A stretch of 64,000 bases of DNA, taken from positions 992,001 through 1,056,000 of the forward strand of contig JACJYN010000004.1 in the NCBI GenBank assembly GCA_020636095.1, read 5' to 3'. Shown here piece after piece: positions 18,398 to 27,742 of this stretch. Position numbers and translations under genes: made by a program. Origin of the DNA: Lewinellaceae bacterium (lineage in GTDB: Bacteria; Bacteroidota; Bacteroidia; Chitinophagales; Saprospiraceae). Position 1 is the first letter of the stretch. Each line of letters starts with the position of its first letter. Under the pieces are notes generated by a model, which worked only from the letters and a program-made list of their open reading frames with translations, was not told the origin of the DNA and made no database searches.

Positions 18398-21300
18398 CTA
18401 CTGAACGGCTACTTTTCCTGTATAGGTTTGGGAGGAAGACTGAAGTTTGAGCAGGTACATACCGGCTGGTAAGTGCTTGTCAATGGGAAGATTCATCACC
18501 TCGCCACCGCGGGCCCATCCTTCCGTTTTCTTTTCACCCCATAGTCCATAAATCACATAATGAATGAGTTGGGAATGGCCGGAGGGGGCCAGGCCCGCCA
18601 CCATCAACTGCCGGGTGTTTTGCCCTGCCGGGTTGGGGAAAATCCACAGGGGCAGGCTGCCGGTGCGGGCTTCGCCGGCGCTGGTCACTCCAATTTGCAA
18701 TTCCTCGCAGGCGGCCTGGTTACAACCCAGGATCGTATCCTGAGCAAGCAGGCAAATGGTATATACTCCAGGCTGGCTATAGGTATGGAAGGGGTTTTGA
18801 ACATTCGAGGTGGCGCCGTCCCCAAAGCCCCAAAGCCACTGATGAACGACGCCGGGGGTCTCGTCCACAAACTGCACTAGCAAGCTGTCCATTCCATCAT
18901 ATACGACACTAAAGCCCGCCATAAAACCTGCACAGGGTTCTGCACATTGGGGAACATCAACGAAAAGAGAGGCGCTGCAATTCGGGTTATCCATATCCAG
19001 AATTCCTAGCTCATGGCTCTGCCCGTCTCCATACAAGAGTATCTCCAACGTATTCGAACCGCCTGGCTGGTAATCATATTGACCGATCTCTGCTCCATCG
19101 ACCAACAAACCGAAAGTAGGGCCCCCACCAATGGGCTCAAACGAAATGCTGGCCAGTACCGAATCCCCCTGGCAAGCTGGCAAGGCGGTGATGGCCCCGG
19201 ACATGCCGATACCCCCCGGGCCACCATGAGGGATACAATAATAAGGGTGCTGGCCGGGCTCATTGATGATCAGTTCAAACTCGCCTCCCTGCCCGAGCAA
19301 CCCACTGTCCCAACTGTCTACCCCGGTAATTGCGTCTGAAGTAGTGGTATGAGGAATAGTCCCGGTCCAGAAAAACTCTACCGTGTCTCCTGCCGTAACG
19401 GTGAGTTCCTTGGGTACAAATTCAAAATCCAGGACTTCTACCAGATGGCGTCTAGATTCAGGGAAAGAGACGGAAAGGCTTTCAATGGAGCAATCGCCCG
19501 AACAGTCCGGAGCCGTAAACTGGACCGTCGCTGCACAGAAACTCACATCCACGTCCTGAACCGTCAACAGGTGCTGAGCGCTGTCACCGGGGATACTCAC
19601 AAGCGTGGAATTGACACCCATTTCATTGTCGTATGGAATAGGCCCTGCCAGATAAACTCCATCCAGGAAAACATTATATCCGCTACCGCTGCCATTGGTG
19701 GTGGTAAATGTCACCTCTACCAGAGCGGAACCATTATCACAGGGTTCGAAGGCTTCAATTACTCCGGACATGCCGATCCCCCCCGGGCCGCCGTGCGGGA
19801 TACAATAATAAGGATGCTCCCCTTCTGTGGTTATGGTTACTTCATAAACGCCCCCCTGGTTCAGCAAGCCACTGTCCCAGGTATCGGCTCCAGTAGTCGC
19901 ATCGGAAGTAGAGGTATGGGCAATAACGCCCGTCCATTCAAATCGAACGATATCTCCGACACTAACTTCCAGTTGAGCTGGAACAAATTCAAAATCCCTG
20001 ACTTCGATAATATGGATTATTGGATTGCCAACGTCTGCAGCAGTTAATTCCAGGCCTGTAATCATGCAACCCAGGGAACAATCTGTAGTCGTTAAATTAG
20101 CCGACGCCGTGCAGCCGGCATCGGATAAGTCCCGTACTTCTATATTATGGCTTTGCCCGTCGCCCGGAACATTTATCGTTACTAAGGTGGAGCCCGTGCC
20201 GCTGTAGTTGTAAGTACCTGCGCCGGCGCCGTCCACCAGCACTTCAAAGCCGGATGCCCCGCCGCCTATGTCGGTTACCGTCAATTCTACCGCCACTTCG
20301 CCATTTCCATTGCAGCCACCGGCCTCCTGGGCGCCTAGGCCTAGCTGGCAGGCCGAAGCATTGCAGTCAGGCGTGGTGATAGTGGTAACATTCAGGCAGT
20401 TGGGGTTGTCTGCATCCCGCACCGTGAGCGTGTGGCTCTGGCCGTCCCCCGCAACCTGCACCGATATGGAGTTGTTGCCGCTGGCGTCGTAGGCAAAACT
20501 ACCAGCAAGGTTCCCGTCCACCAATACTTCATAGCCGTTGAAGCCACCGCCGGCAGCGGTAAAGCTCAGCCCTACCGATACCTGCCCGTTGGTACAGTTG
20601 GCCTGCACCGTGACCGTCCCGCTCATGCCTACACCGCCCGGCCCGCCGTGTGGAATGCAGTAGTATGGGTGTACGCCCGTGGAAAGCACCGGCGACTGGT
20701 AGCTGCCCCCCTGGCTCAACAGCCCGCTGTCCCAACTGTCCGGCCCGGTAGTAGCGTCGGATGTAGAGGTGTGGGCCACCGTGCCCACCCACAACCACTC
20801 GACCAGGTCGCCGGAGGTGATGGTGATGTTCCGCGGGTTGAAAGCAAAGTCTTCAACGTTGACAGTGTGCACCGTGGAGGAGCCAGCGCTCGCCGTAAGG
20901 TTACTGATCAGGCAAGGCGCCGTACAGTCCGTTGTTGTCAGGTTAGTTGCCGCCGTGCAGCCGGCGTCGGCTAAGTCCCGCACTTCTATGGTATGGCTTT
21001 GCCCGTCGCCCGGAACATTTATCGTTACTAAGGTGGAGCCCGTGCCGCTGTAGTTGTAAGTACCTGCGCCGGCGCCGTCCACCAGCACTTCAAAGCCGGA
21101 TGCCCCGCCGCCTATGTCGGTTACCGTCAATTCTACCGGCACTTCGCCATTTGCATCGCAGCCCCCAGCCTCCTGGGTGCCTAGGCCTAGCTGGCAGGCC
21201 GAAGCATTGCAGTCAGGCGTGGTGATAGTGGTAACATTCAGGCAGTTGGGGTTGTCTGCATCCCGCACCGTGAGCGTGTGGCTCTGGCCGTCCCCCGCAA

Positions 21301-24052
21301 CCTGCACCGATATGGAGTTGTTGCCGCTGGCGTCGTAGGCAAAACTACCGGCAAGGTTCCCGTCCACCAATACTTCATAGCCGTTGAAGCCACCGCCGGC
21401 AGCGGTAAAGCTCAGCCCTACCGATACCTGCCCGTTGGTACAGTTGGCCTGCACCGTGACCGTCCCGCTCATGCCTACACCGCCCGGCCCGCCGTGTGGA
21501 ATGCAGTAGTATGGGTGTACGCCCGTGGAAAGCACCGGCGACTGGTAGCTGCCCCCCTGGCTCAACAGCCCGCTGTCCCAACTGTCCGGCCCGGTAGTAG
21601 CGTCGGATGTAGAGGTGTGGGCCACCGTGCCCACCCACAACCACTCGACCAGGTCGCCGGAGGTGATGGTGATGTTCCGCGGGTTGAAAGCAAAGTCTTC
21701 AACGTTGACAGTGTGCACCGTGGAGGAGCCAGCGCTCGCCGTAAGGTTACTGATCAGGCAAGGCGCCGTACAGTCCGTTGTTGTCAGGTTAGTTGCCGCC
21801 GTGCAGCCGGCGTCGGCTAAGTCCCGCACTTCTATGGTATGGCTTTGCCCGTCGCCCGGAACATTTATCGTTACTAAGGTGGAGCCCGTGCCGCTGTAGT
21901 TGTAAGTACCTGCGCCGGCGCCGTCCACCAGCACTTCAAAGCCGGATGCCCCGCCGCCTATGTCGGTTACCGTCAATTCTACCGGCACTTCGCCATTTGC
22001 ATCGCAGCCCCCAGCCTCCTGGGTGCCTAGGCCTAGCTGGCAGGCCGAAGCATTGCAGTCAGGCGTGGTGATAGTGGTAACATTCAGGCAGTTGGGGTTG
22101 TCTGCATCCCGCACCGTGAGCGTGTGGCTCTGGCCGTCCCCCGCAACCTGCACCGATATGGAGTTGTTGCCGCTGGCGTCGTAGGCAAAACTACCGGCAA
22201 GGTTCCCGTCCACCAATACTTCATAGCCGTTGAAGCCACCGCCGGCAGCGGTAAAGCTCAGCCCTACCGATACCTGCCCGTTGGTACAGTTGGCCTGCAC
22301 CGTGACCGTCCCGCTCATGCCTACACCGCCCGGCCCGCCGTGTGGAATGCAGTAGTATGGGTGTACGCCCGTGGAAAGCACCGGCGACTGGTAGCTGCCC
22401 CCCTGGCTCAACAGCCCGCTGTCCCAACTGTCCGGCCCGGTAGTAGCGTCGGATGTAGAGGTGTGGGCCACCGTGCCCACCCACAACCACTCGACCAGGT
22501 CGCCGGAGGTGATGGTGATGTTCCGCGGGTTGAAAGCAAAGTCTTCAACGTTGACAGTGTGCACCGTGGAGGAGCCAGCGCTCGCCGTAAGGTTACTGAT
22601 CAGGCAAGGCGCCGTGCAGTCCGTTGTTGTCAGGCTAGCCGCCGCCGTGCAGCCGGCATCGGCTAAGTCCCGTACTTCTATATTATGGCTTTGCCCGTCG
22701 CCCGGAACATTTATCGTTATCAGGGCAGGGCCGGAAAGATTATAATTGAATGGCCCACCGGGCGCCAGATTACCGTCAATGTATACATTGAATCCGGAGG
22801 CGCCTCCGTTTACTGCATTTATACTCAGTTCGGCCGGTACCTGGTTGCCGGCGCCACATCCTCCGGCCTGGGCCGCCGAAACTGAAATACTGCAGGCCGG
22901 AGCGGCGCCACAATCTGGAGCGGTAAAGGGCCGGGAAATGACACAGGCAGGTTCGGCAACATCCTGAATTTCAATAGTATGTGCGGCGCCATCTCCGGTG
23001 ATACTGAACGTATTGCTCTGAGGGCCTGTCCCACTATAAGAAAAAGGGCTGCCTGGAACCAGGGTTCCATCCAAAAGAATAGAATAACCCTCCGGAGCAG
23101 CTATGGAAGTATTGAAGGAAACCTGCAGGGTAAACTGTCCTGAGGAAGGACAATTGGCGACGATCATACCTGACATGCCCTGCCCGTTCGGCCCCCCGTG
23201 TGGTATACAATAATAACGATGAATGCCGGGATTGGTAATATTAACGGTGTAAACCGAGCCAAAACCGATCACTCCGGAATTCCAGCTATCAGGCCCGGCC
23301 GTCGCATCAGAAGTAGTGGAATGGCCATCGCCTACCCATTGGAATTCAACAATATCCCCAATGTTAATGGTTGTATTCTGAGGGGAAAAGAAGTTGTCTC
23401 CGATCTGCACTACATGTGTAGCCCCGCCGGCAATATTGGCGCTCATACTGGAAAGAAAACAACCGGAAGAGCAATCCGGTACGGTGAAGGAATAGGTAGC
23501 CCCACAGGTACCTATGTCTGCCGACTGCACCGAAATGTTATGGCTCAATCCATCGCCGGGTACGGTGGTGTTAACTGTTACCGGTTGGTCGATTGCTATA
23601 GCGAAAGGGCTCCCGGGCAATAGCTGCCCATCTAAAGAAATACTGATGTCCTTTGCATTATCAAAAAGGTCGTTGACGGTGACCACTAACGGAATTTCGT
23701 TATTGGCATTACACTCACCCACATTTACAGACACGTCTAACACGCATATCTCAATCCGGACACAGCGTTCGCTGGCGCAGCCGCTTTGTGTAGTAACAAT
23801 CAGGCACACATCGTATTTATCAGCGCTCGGGAAGGTATGGGCAGGATTCTGCAGGGTACTGGTGGCGCCATCTTCAAAATCCCAAAGCCAGGAGGTGATG
23901 GGGTCTCCATCTGCTGATGTAGATGCATCCGTGAATGCTATAGTCAGCCCGGTTTCCCCGAAGGAAAAGGCGGCCTGGCAATTTTGAGCCTGGGCGCTGG
24001 TTGAAAGGCCAAGCAGAAAAACCTCCAAAAAGAGCAGTACGGGTGTCCTCAT
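18398..24052 (-). CDS. giant secreted multi-cupredoxin protein with PKD and T9SS domains
   Basis: A 1884-residue protein. In order: signal peptide (1-22), PKD domain (about 25-105), six cupredoxin domains starting near 212, 494, 776, 1058, 1347 and 1534, a second PKD domain (about 1707-1790) and a T9SS sorting domain (about 1797-1884). Each cupredoxin has a type 1 copper set: a histidine in HTSTSDA or HSTTSDA, then C-I-P-H-G-G-P and a methionine in GMSG. Between them are beta domains with the recurring motif GDGQSHxIEVRD. Cupredoxins 2-4 come from near-identical 846-bp repeats. It is probably a cell-surface copper or electron-transfer protein; no partner enzyme is encoded beside it. Confidence 0.9.
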   Translation of the reverse strand: MRTPVLLFLEVFLLGLSTSAQAQNCQAAFSFGETGLTIAFTDASTSADGDPITSWLWDFEDGATSTLQNPAHTFPSADKYDVCLIVTTQSGCASERCVRIEICVLDVSVNVGECNANNEIPLVVTVNDLFDNAKDISISLDGQLLPGSPFAIAIDQPVTVNTTVPGDGLSHNISVQSADIGTCGATYSFTVPDCSSGCFLSSMSANIAGGATHVVQIGDNFFSPQNTTINIGDIVEFQWVGDGHSTTSDATAGPDSWNSGVIGFGSVYTVNITNPGIHRYYCIPHGGPNGQGMSGMIVANCPSSGQFTLQVSFNTSIAAPEGYSILLDGTLVPGSPFSYSGTGPQSNTFSITGDGAAHTIEIQDVAEPACVISRPFTAPDCGAAPACSISVSAAQAGGCGAGNQVPAELSINAVNGGASGFNVYIDGNLAPGGPFNYNLSGPALITINVPGDGQSHNIEVRDLADAGCTAAASLTTTDCTAPCLISNLTASAGSSTVHTVNVEDFAFNPRNITITSGDLVEWLWVGTVAHTSTSDATTGPDSWDSGLLSQGGSYQSPVLSTGVHPYYCIPHGGPGGVGMSGTVTVQANCTNGQVSVGLSFTAAGGGFNGYEVLVDGNLAGSFAYDASGNNSISVQVAGDGQSHTLTVRDADNPNCLNVTTITTPDCNASACQLGLGTQEAGGCDANGEVPVELTVTDIGGGASGFEVLVDGAGAGTYNYSGTGSTLVTINVPGDGQSHTIEVRDLADAGCTAATNLTTTDCTAPCLISNLTASAGSSTVHTVNVEDFAFNPRNITITSGDLVEWLWVGTVAHTSTSDATTGPDSWDSGLLSQGGSYQSPVLSTGVHPYYCIPHGGPGGVGMSGTVTVQANCTNGQVSVGLSFTAAGGGFNGYEVLVDGNLAGSFAYDASGNNSISVQVAGDGQSHTLTVRDADNPNCLNVTTITTPDCNASACQLGLGTQEAGGCDANGEVPVELTVTDIGGGASGFEVLVDGAGAGTYNYSGTGSTLVTINVPGDGQSHTIEVRDLADAGCTAATNLTTTDCTAPCLISNLTASAGSSTVHTVNVEDFAFNPRNITITSGDLVEWLWVGTVAHTSTSDATTGPDSWDSGLLSQGGSYQSPVLSTGVHPYYCIPHGGPGGVGMSGTVTVQANCTNGQVSVGLSFTAAGGGFNGYEVLVDGNLAGSFAYDASGNNSISVQVAGDGQSHTLTVRDADNPNCLNVTTITTPDCNASACQLGLGAQEAGGCNGNGEVAVELTVTDIGGGASGFEVLVDGAGAGTYNYSGTGSTLVTINVPGDGQSHNIEVRDLSDAGCTASANLTTTDCSLGCMITGLELTAADVGNPIIHIIEVRDFEFVPAQLEVSVGDIVRFEWTGVIAHTSTSDATTGADTWDSGLLNQGGVYEVTITTEGEHPYYCIPHGGPGGIGMSGVIEAFEPCDNGSALVEVTFTTTNGSGSGYNVFLDGVYLAGPIPYDNEMGVNSTLVSIPGDSAQHLLTVQDVDVSFCAATVQFTAPDCSGDCSIESLSVSFPESRRHLVEVLDFEFVPKELTVTAGDTVEFFWTGTIPHTTTSDAITGVDSWDSGLLGQGGEFELIINEPGQHPYYCIPHGGPGGIGMSGAITALPACQGDSVLASISFEPIGGGPTFGLLVDGAEIGQYDYQPGGSNTLEILLYGDGQSHELGILDMDNPNCSASLFVDVPQCAEPCAGFMAGFSVVYDGMDSLLVQFVDETPGVVHQWLWGFGDGATSNVQNPFHTYSQPGVYTICLLAQDTILGCNQAACEELQIGVTSAGEARTGSLPLWIFPNPAGQNTRQLMVAGLAPSGHSQLIHYVIYGLWGEKKTEGWARGGEVMNLPIDKHLPAGMYLLKLQSSSQTYTGKVAVQ
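20104..22722. repeat. 846-bp tandem repeats inside the cupredoxin gene
   Basis: Three full units plus about 80 bp of a fourth, with a constant 846-bp period; for example GCAGCCGG starts at 20111, 20957, 21803 and 22649. The second and third units look almost identical and the first differs at a few scattered positions. The unit is 282 codons, so the frame is kept: one cupredoxin plus two beta domains per unit. Such identity implies very recent duplication or gene conversion. Copy number may vary between strains, or the assembly may have collapsed or expanded it. Confidence 0.95.
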
Positions 24053-24184
24053 TTTATTCCAGTCTGTTTAAGCAAAAAAAATGTTACTGCCTAAAATTAG
24101 ATAAGTACTTGGGGGGAGAGGAAAAAAAAGTCCCGAACGAGAAAAAAAGCCTGCCGAACCGGAAAGAACTAATTCCTTTATTTT

Positions 24185-24218
24185 TAGCATATTTGCTAAT
24201 CGTAGCATATTTATGCTA
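24185..24218. promoter_or_regulatory. repeat and palindrome upstream of the PPK2 gene
   Basis: TAGCATATTT occurs at 24185-24194 and 24203-24212, and the second is part of the palindrome TAGCATATTTATGCTA (24203-24218). It lies 21-54 bp before the PPK2 start, where an operator would be. No known regulator is matched. Confidence 0.35.
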
Positions 24219-24238
24219 TATCATACAAATCCAGAATA

Positions 24239-24979
24239 ATGATCATACTGTCAGAAATCCCGACGACTCCTCCGAAAGATGTAAATGAAGATAAACTCAA
24301 GGATAAAACCGAGAAGCTGGCAGAACGGCTTGGTGAACTCCAAAAGGTGATGTTCGCTGAACAAAAGCATTCGGCCCTGGTCATTTTCCAGGGGATGGAC
24401 GCCTCGGGTAAAGATGGGGCGGTGAAACACGTCTTCAAAGAATGCCATGCCCAGGGTATACAGGTACACAGCTTCAAAAAGCCGACTGATGAAGAATTTG
24501 CCCATGATTTTCTCTGGCGGGTCCACCAACAGGCTCCCCGCAGAGGTATGATCCAAATCTTTAACCGGTCGCATTACGAAGACATCCTCATACAGCGCGT
24601 GCACGGCTGGATCGATGATGAACGGGCTGACAAACGGATGAATGCCATCAATGCCTTCGAAGAATTGCTGGCTTTCGACAACCATACCGTCGTCTTTAAG
24701 TTTTACCTGCATATTTCCTACGATCAGCAGGAGAAGGAGCTAAAGGAAAGAATCAATGAACCGGACAAAAACTGGAAGCACAACCCCGGTGACTGGAAAG
24801 AGCGGGAACAATGGGACGATTACATGCGTTACTACGAATACGCTATCAATAACAGTAGCATTCCCTGGACGATCGTGCCGGTCGATGAACGTTGGTACCG
24901 AAACTATGTCGTGGTAAAAACGATAGTGGATCAACTGGAGAAACTCAATATGCAATACCCGCCTCTTTCTTCGGTGTAA
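24239..24979 (+). CDS. ppk2: polyphosphate kinase 2 family protein
   Basis: A 246-residue cytosolic PPK2-type phosphotransferase that moves phosphate between polyphosphate and nucleotides. The Walker A loop GMDASGKDG lies near residue 59, the Walker B region FNRSHYEDILI near 108, with the lid block RVHGWIDDERAD between about 118 and 130 and the C-terminal WTIVPVDERWYRNY typical of the family. The length fits the short single-domain group. Whether it makes ATP from ADP or phosphorylates AMP cannot be told from sequence alone. The next gene follows after 22 bp and is probably co-transcribed. Confidence 0.9.
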   Translation: MIILSEIPTTPPKDVNEDKLKDKTEKLAERLGELQKVMFAEQKHSALVIFQGMDASGKDGAVKHVFKECHAQGIQVHSFKKPTDEEFAHDFLWRVHQQAPRRGMIQIFNRSHYEDILIQRVHGWIDDERADKRMNAINAFEELLAFDNHTVVFKFYLHISYDQQEKELKERINEPDKNWKHNPGDWKEREQWDDYMRYYEYAINNSSIPWTIVPVDERWYRNYVVVKTIVDQLEKLNMQYPPLSSV

Positions 24980-25001
24980 CAAGAATTGATAATGTAAATG
25001 T

Positions 25002-25397
25002 ATGGGACAACTGGAAAAGGTAAGAGTTGATAAATGGTTGTGGAGCGTCCGCATCTTTAAATCCCGGACCCTGGCCACCGACGCCTGCAAGTCGGGCAAG
25101 GTTAAAATGGATGACACTACCGTTAAGGCCTCTCAAACAATACAACGAGGGGATGTACTTGAAGTCCGTAAAGATGGCTTCCTCTTTCAATACAAAGTCA
25201 TAGGCCTTATCGAAAAACGAGTCGGCGCCCCCATTGCCCAAACCTGCTACGAAGACCTTACCCCCGAAGAAGAACTGAACAAATACAAAGACTGGTTCGT
25301 CGGCAAAGCCGGCGTGGAAAGACGGGAAAAAGGCGCCGGCCGCCCCACCAAGCGAGAGCGCCGGGAAATCGAAGATTTCAAGAGAAAAAGATTTTAG
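25002..25397 (+). CDS. S4-domain RNA-binding protein (Hsp15-like)
   Basis: A 131-residue protein with an N-terminal S4 domain (about 7-65): VRVDKWLWSVRIFKSRTLAT, then CKSGKVKMDDT and IQRGDVLEVR. The basic tail ending FKRKRF is typical of Hsp15 (HslR)-like proteins, which bind free 50S subunits carrying stalled peptidyl-tRNA. Its TAG stop codon (25395-25397) is also the first three bases of a degenerate palindromic element. Confidence 0.88.
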   Translation: MGQLEKVRVDKWLWSVRIFKSRTLATDACKSGKVKMDDTTVKASQTIQRGDVLEVRKDGFLFQYKVIGLIEKRVGAPIAQTCYEDLTPEEELNKYKDWFVGKAGVERREKGAGRPTKRERREIEDFKRKRF

Positions 25398-25690
25398 AGT
25401 GTGTTCAAAATGCGATCAATGGCCTGCCCCCAAGGGGCCCCTCCGGGGCGAGCGGCAAATTTTGTTCCATCCGGCGTTAAATTTTTCGCCGGTTTTCAAA
25501 GCCATAACCAGCGTCTTGGCTACCAGCCTAAGGTTGGACACGGTTAGAAGCAGGTAAGCCCAAGCAGCCTGCCGCGGTTGCGAACAGCGAATACCGAACC
25601 GCGAACTCGTCCAGCTAGACGGGTAGCCAGCGTCTTTTCAACATTGAATCAAAAAATGTAAAGAAAACTCTAACTGAGTAAAACAATTTA
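25395..25690. repeat. degenerate variant palindromic element, copy G
   Basis: The left part (25395-25492) matches copy F at 47328 closely: TAGAGTGTGTTCAAAAT, GATCAATGGCCTGC, CGGCAAATTTTGTTCCAT and GGCGTTAAATTTTTCGCCGG, with about 25 extra bases after CCTGC. The middle is unrelated and has an internal direct repeat CCAGCGTCTT. The right end (25649-25685) resembles a reversed arm and matches a block at 5372-5407. This is a broken or rearranged copy. The rest of the gap to 25817 shows no gene. Confidence 0.6.
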
Positions 25691-25817
25691 ACGAATTAAT
25701 TATATCTCACAATTCTTCCGAACAAATCGCGGGTATTCCTACTGCATATCTGTCCAAAGGCAATATATTTGTTGGACAAGTAGGATCCTTTATTAACTGA
25801 TAAATTCAAGACTAGTT

Positions 25818-27491
25818 ATGAAAAAAACGCTACTCATTCTATGGGCTGCACTGGCGAGTATGGCCTTGTACGCCCAACCTGCCAACGACAATTGCGAGGA
25901 CGCGATTGCGGTCACTACCGGAGAGCAGGTTACGTTCACCACCATTGATGCCACCGATGTGGGGCCGGCTCATCCGGATTGCGGTTCCGGCGGAACTACT
26001 CCCGATTCTATTTTCAATGACATCTGGTATACCTATACAGCAGATTTTACCGGCCAGGCGCGTTGGAGTATGTGTGGCACAGTAGATTACGACACTAAAA
26101 TCGCCGTTTATGTGGCAGGCGCCACCTGCCTGCCGGGAGACGCCGACCTGCTGATCTGCAATGATGACGGGCCTGGCGCCTGTGATGTTGCCTCCGAAGC
26201 GCTTTTTGATGTTACATCCGGAGACACCTACCTGTTGCGCCTCGGCGGATACGGAGATGGCGGCCCGGGAGAAGAAGGCTCAGGTACCTTTACGATTACG
26301 GAATTCATTCCCGCAGTGCCCAACGACAACTGCAGTAATGCCATAGCGATAGGCCTGGTTGATGAATACCAGTTTACCAATATTGACGCCACCACGGATG
26401 GCCCGGATCATCCGGGCGATCCCAACGGCTGTTTTGGGTTCAATGACCCGGGGGCAGGTTCAGATGTTTGGTATACCTTTACACCAGACTTTGACGGTTT
26501 TGTTCAGTGGGCGACTTGTAACACCATCACCTTCGACTCCCGGTTGGTGGTCTACGGGCCCAATGCAGCCTGCCCGCCAACTGCCGACGACCTCTACGCT
26601 TGTAATGACGACGGGCAGGGTTGCGCTTCTTTTTCATCCTCAGTTAACTTTCAGGTCCAGTCTGGCCAAACTTATTTACTAAGGGTAGGTGGATTTGGCG
26701 GCGACCAGGGACAGGGCGCCTTCAGCCTGACCGAGATCGAGCCTCCAATTCCCCCGGTTAACGATAATTGTACAGAGCCGGACTCTGCTTACATTCTCTC
26801 TCAGGATGAGGCCAATACGTTTGAAACCTTCTTTGCCGGGACAACTGTAAACGGAACCTTTGACAGTGACGGATACGTGCTCCCACAGTGCCTTACTAAC
26901 CAGAACGGAGGTGAATTCTCTGATGTATGGTATTCTTTTAATACCCTGGGGAATACAGAACTCGAACTACGTCTGAATGCAGTAACGGAAGGCGCGCTAT
27001 TTTTCGTTGACCTGTTCCTGGATTGTGGCAATCAAGTGGATACGCTGACTTTCCCGGGAGCCTGCCTTTTCAATACGATAAGCGAACCCTTTGTCACGAC
27101 CACGGTCAGCGGTTTGCCCGCCGAGCCAATTACCCTGCTGGTTCGCGTGAGCACCAGGTTGACCAGCGACCCACCCGGTGAATTCTTCATCCAACTCGTC
27201 GGCGATATTATTTCAGGAACTGAAGAGCCGGCCCTGGTTGAAGAACTTGTCGCATTCCCCAACCCAGCCAGTAACCAAATCGTAGCCTCTTTCAACCTGC
27301 TGGAGAGTTCTGATGTACAAGTCTCTCTGCTCAACCTGCTGGGAGAATCGATCACAGCCCGGCGCCTCGGGCAATTGCCGGCCGGAAAGCACGTTGAATC
27401 ACTGAGTGTTTCCACACTTCCCAATGGCATCTACTTTTTGCGCGTGACGGCCAACGGGCAGGCTCGCACCATCAAGTTTGTGAAGAAATAA
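25818..27491 (+). CDS. secreted repeat protein with T9SS sorting domain
   Basis: A 557-residue exported protein: signal peptide (1-19), three related beta domains each opening with N-D-N-C (about 23-165, 168-305 and 312-460), then a type A T9SS sorting domain (about 475-557: VAFPNPASNQIVASF through GIYFLRVTANG). The first two domains share WYTYTADF or WYTFTPDF, then CNDDG and TYLLRLGG or TYLLRVGG, a pattern of beta-sandwich domains common in T9SS cargo. Paired cysteines suggest disulfides. No catalytic motif is seen; an adhesive or ligand-binding surface role is an inference. Confidence 0.85.
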   Translation: MKKTLLILWAALASMALYAQPANDNCEDAIAVTTGEQVTFTTIDATDVGPAHPDCGSGGTTPDSIFNDIWYTYTADFTGQARWSMCGTVDYDTKIAVYVAGATCLPGDADLLICNDDGPGACDVASEALFDVTSGDTYLLRLGGYGDGGPGEEGSGTFTITEFIPAVPNDNCSNAIAIGLVDEYQFTNIDATTDGPDHPGDPNGCFGFNDPGAGSDVWYTFTPDFDGFVQWATCNTITFDSRLVVYGPNAACPPTADDLYACNDDGQGCASFSSSVNFQVQSGQTYLLRVGGFGGDQGQGAFSLTEIEPPIPPVNDNCTEPDSAYILSQDEANTFETFFAGTTVNGTFDSDGYVLPQCLTNQNGGEFSDVWYSFNTLGNTELELRLNAVTEGALFFVDLFLDCGNQVDTLTFPGACLFNTISEPFVTTTVSGLPAEPITLLVRVSTRLTSDPPGEFFIQLVGDIISGTEEPALVEELVAFPNPASNQIVASFNLLESSDVQVSLLNLLGESITARRLGQLPAGKHVESLSVSTLPNGIYFLRVTANGQARTIKFVKK

Positions 27492-27609
27492 GTTGATTTG
27501 AAACGATAGAACTGGAACGCGGATGATACAGAGGATTTCGACCCCATCCGCGTTCCAAATCAATCCTGACGCTTCTGAACCCCAACAACGTAACAATTTA
27601 GGGGTATCC

Positions 27610-27707
27610 GTCTAAAGTTGGACAGAATGGGCGGGGGGGGGTGTACGATGTACGAATACTGTGGGAGCCCTTGTATGTACGATGTACGAGGCTGTCCAAC
27701 GGTAGAC
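27610..27707. repeat. inverted repeat with internal direct repeats
   Basis: The outer arms GTCTAAAGTTGGACAG and CTGTCCAACGGTAGAC are imperfect complements. Inside are a nine-G run and two copies of TGTACGATGTACGA. It lies between a plus-strand T9SS gene and the 3' end of the minus-strand MATE gene. No open frame is seen. It does not share the core of the larger palindromic family. Confidence 0.6.
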
Positions 27708-27742
27708 TGGTAGCCCAATTTAACAATATGACAATATAATCA

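Noticed and set aside
20432..22666. Repeated open frames of 180, 94, 92 and 89 codons
   Set aside because: They are shadows of the 846-bp repeats in the cupredoxin gene, which reads through on the minus strand with conserved copper ligands.
20104..22722. Possible CRISPR or phage tail-fibre repeat
   Set aside because: The units are 846 bp, in frame and encode cupredoxin domains, so this is protein-domain duplication.
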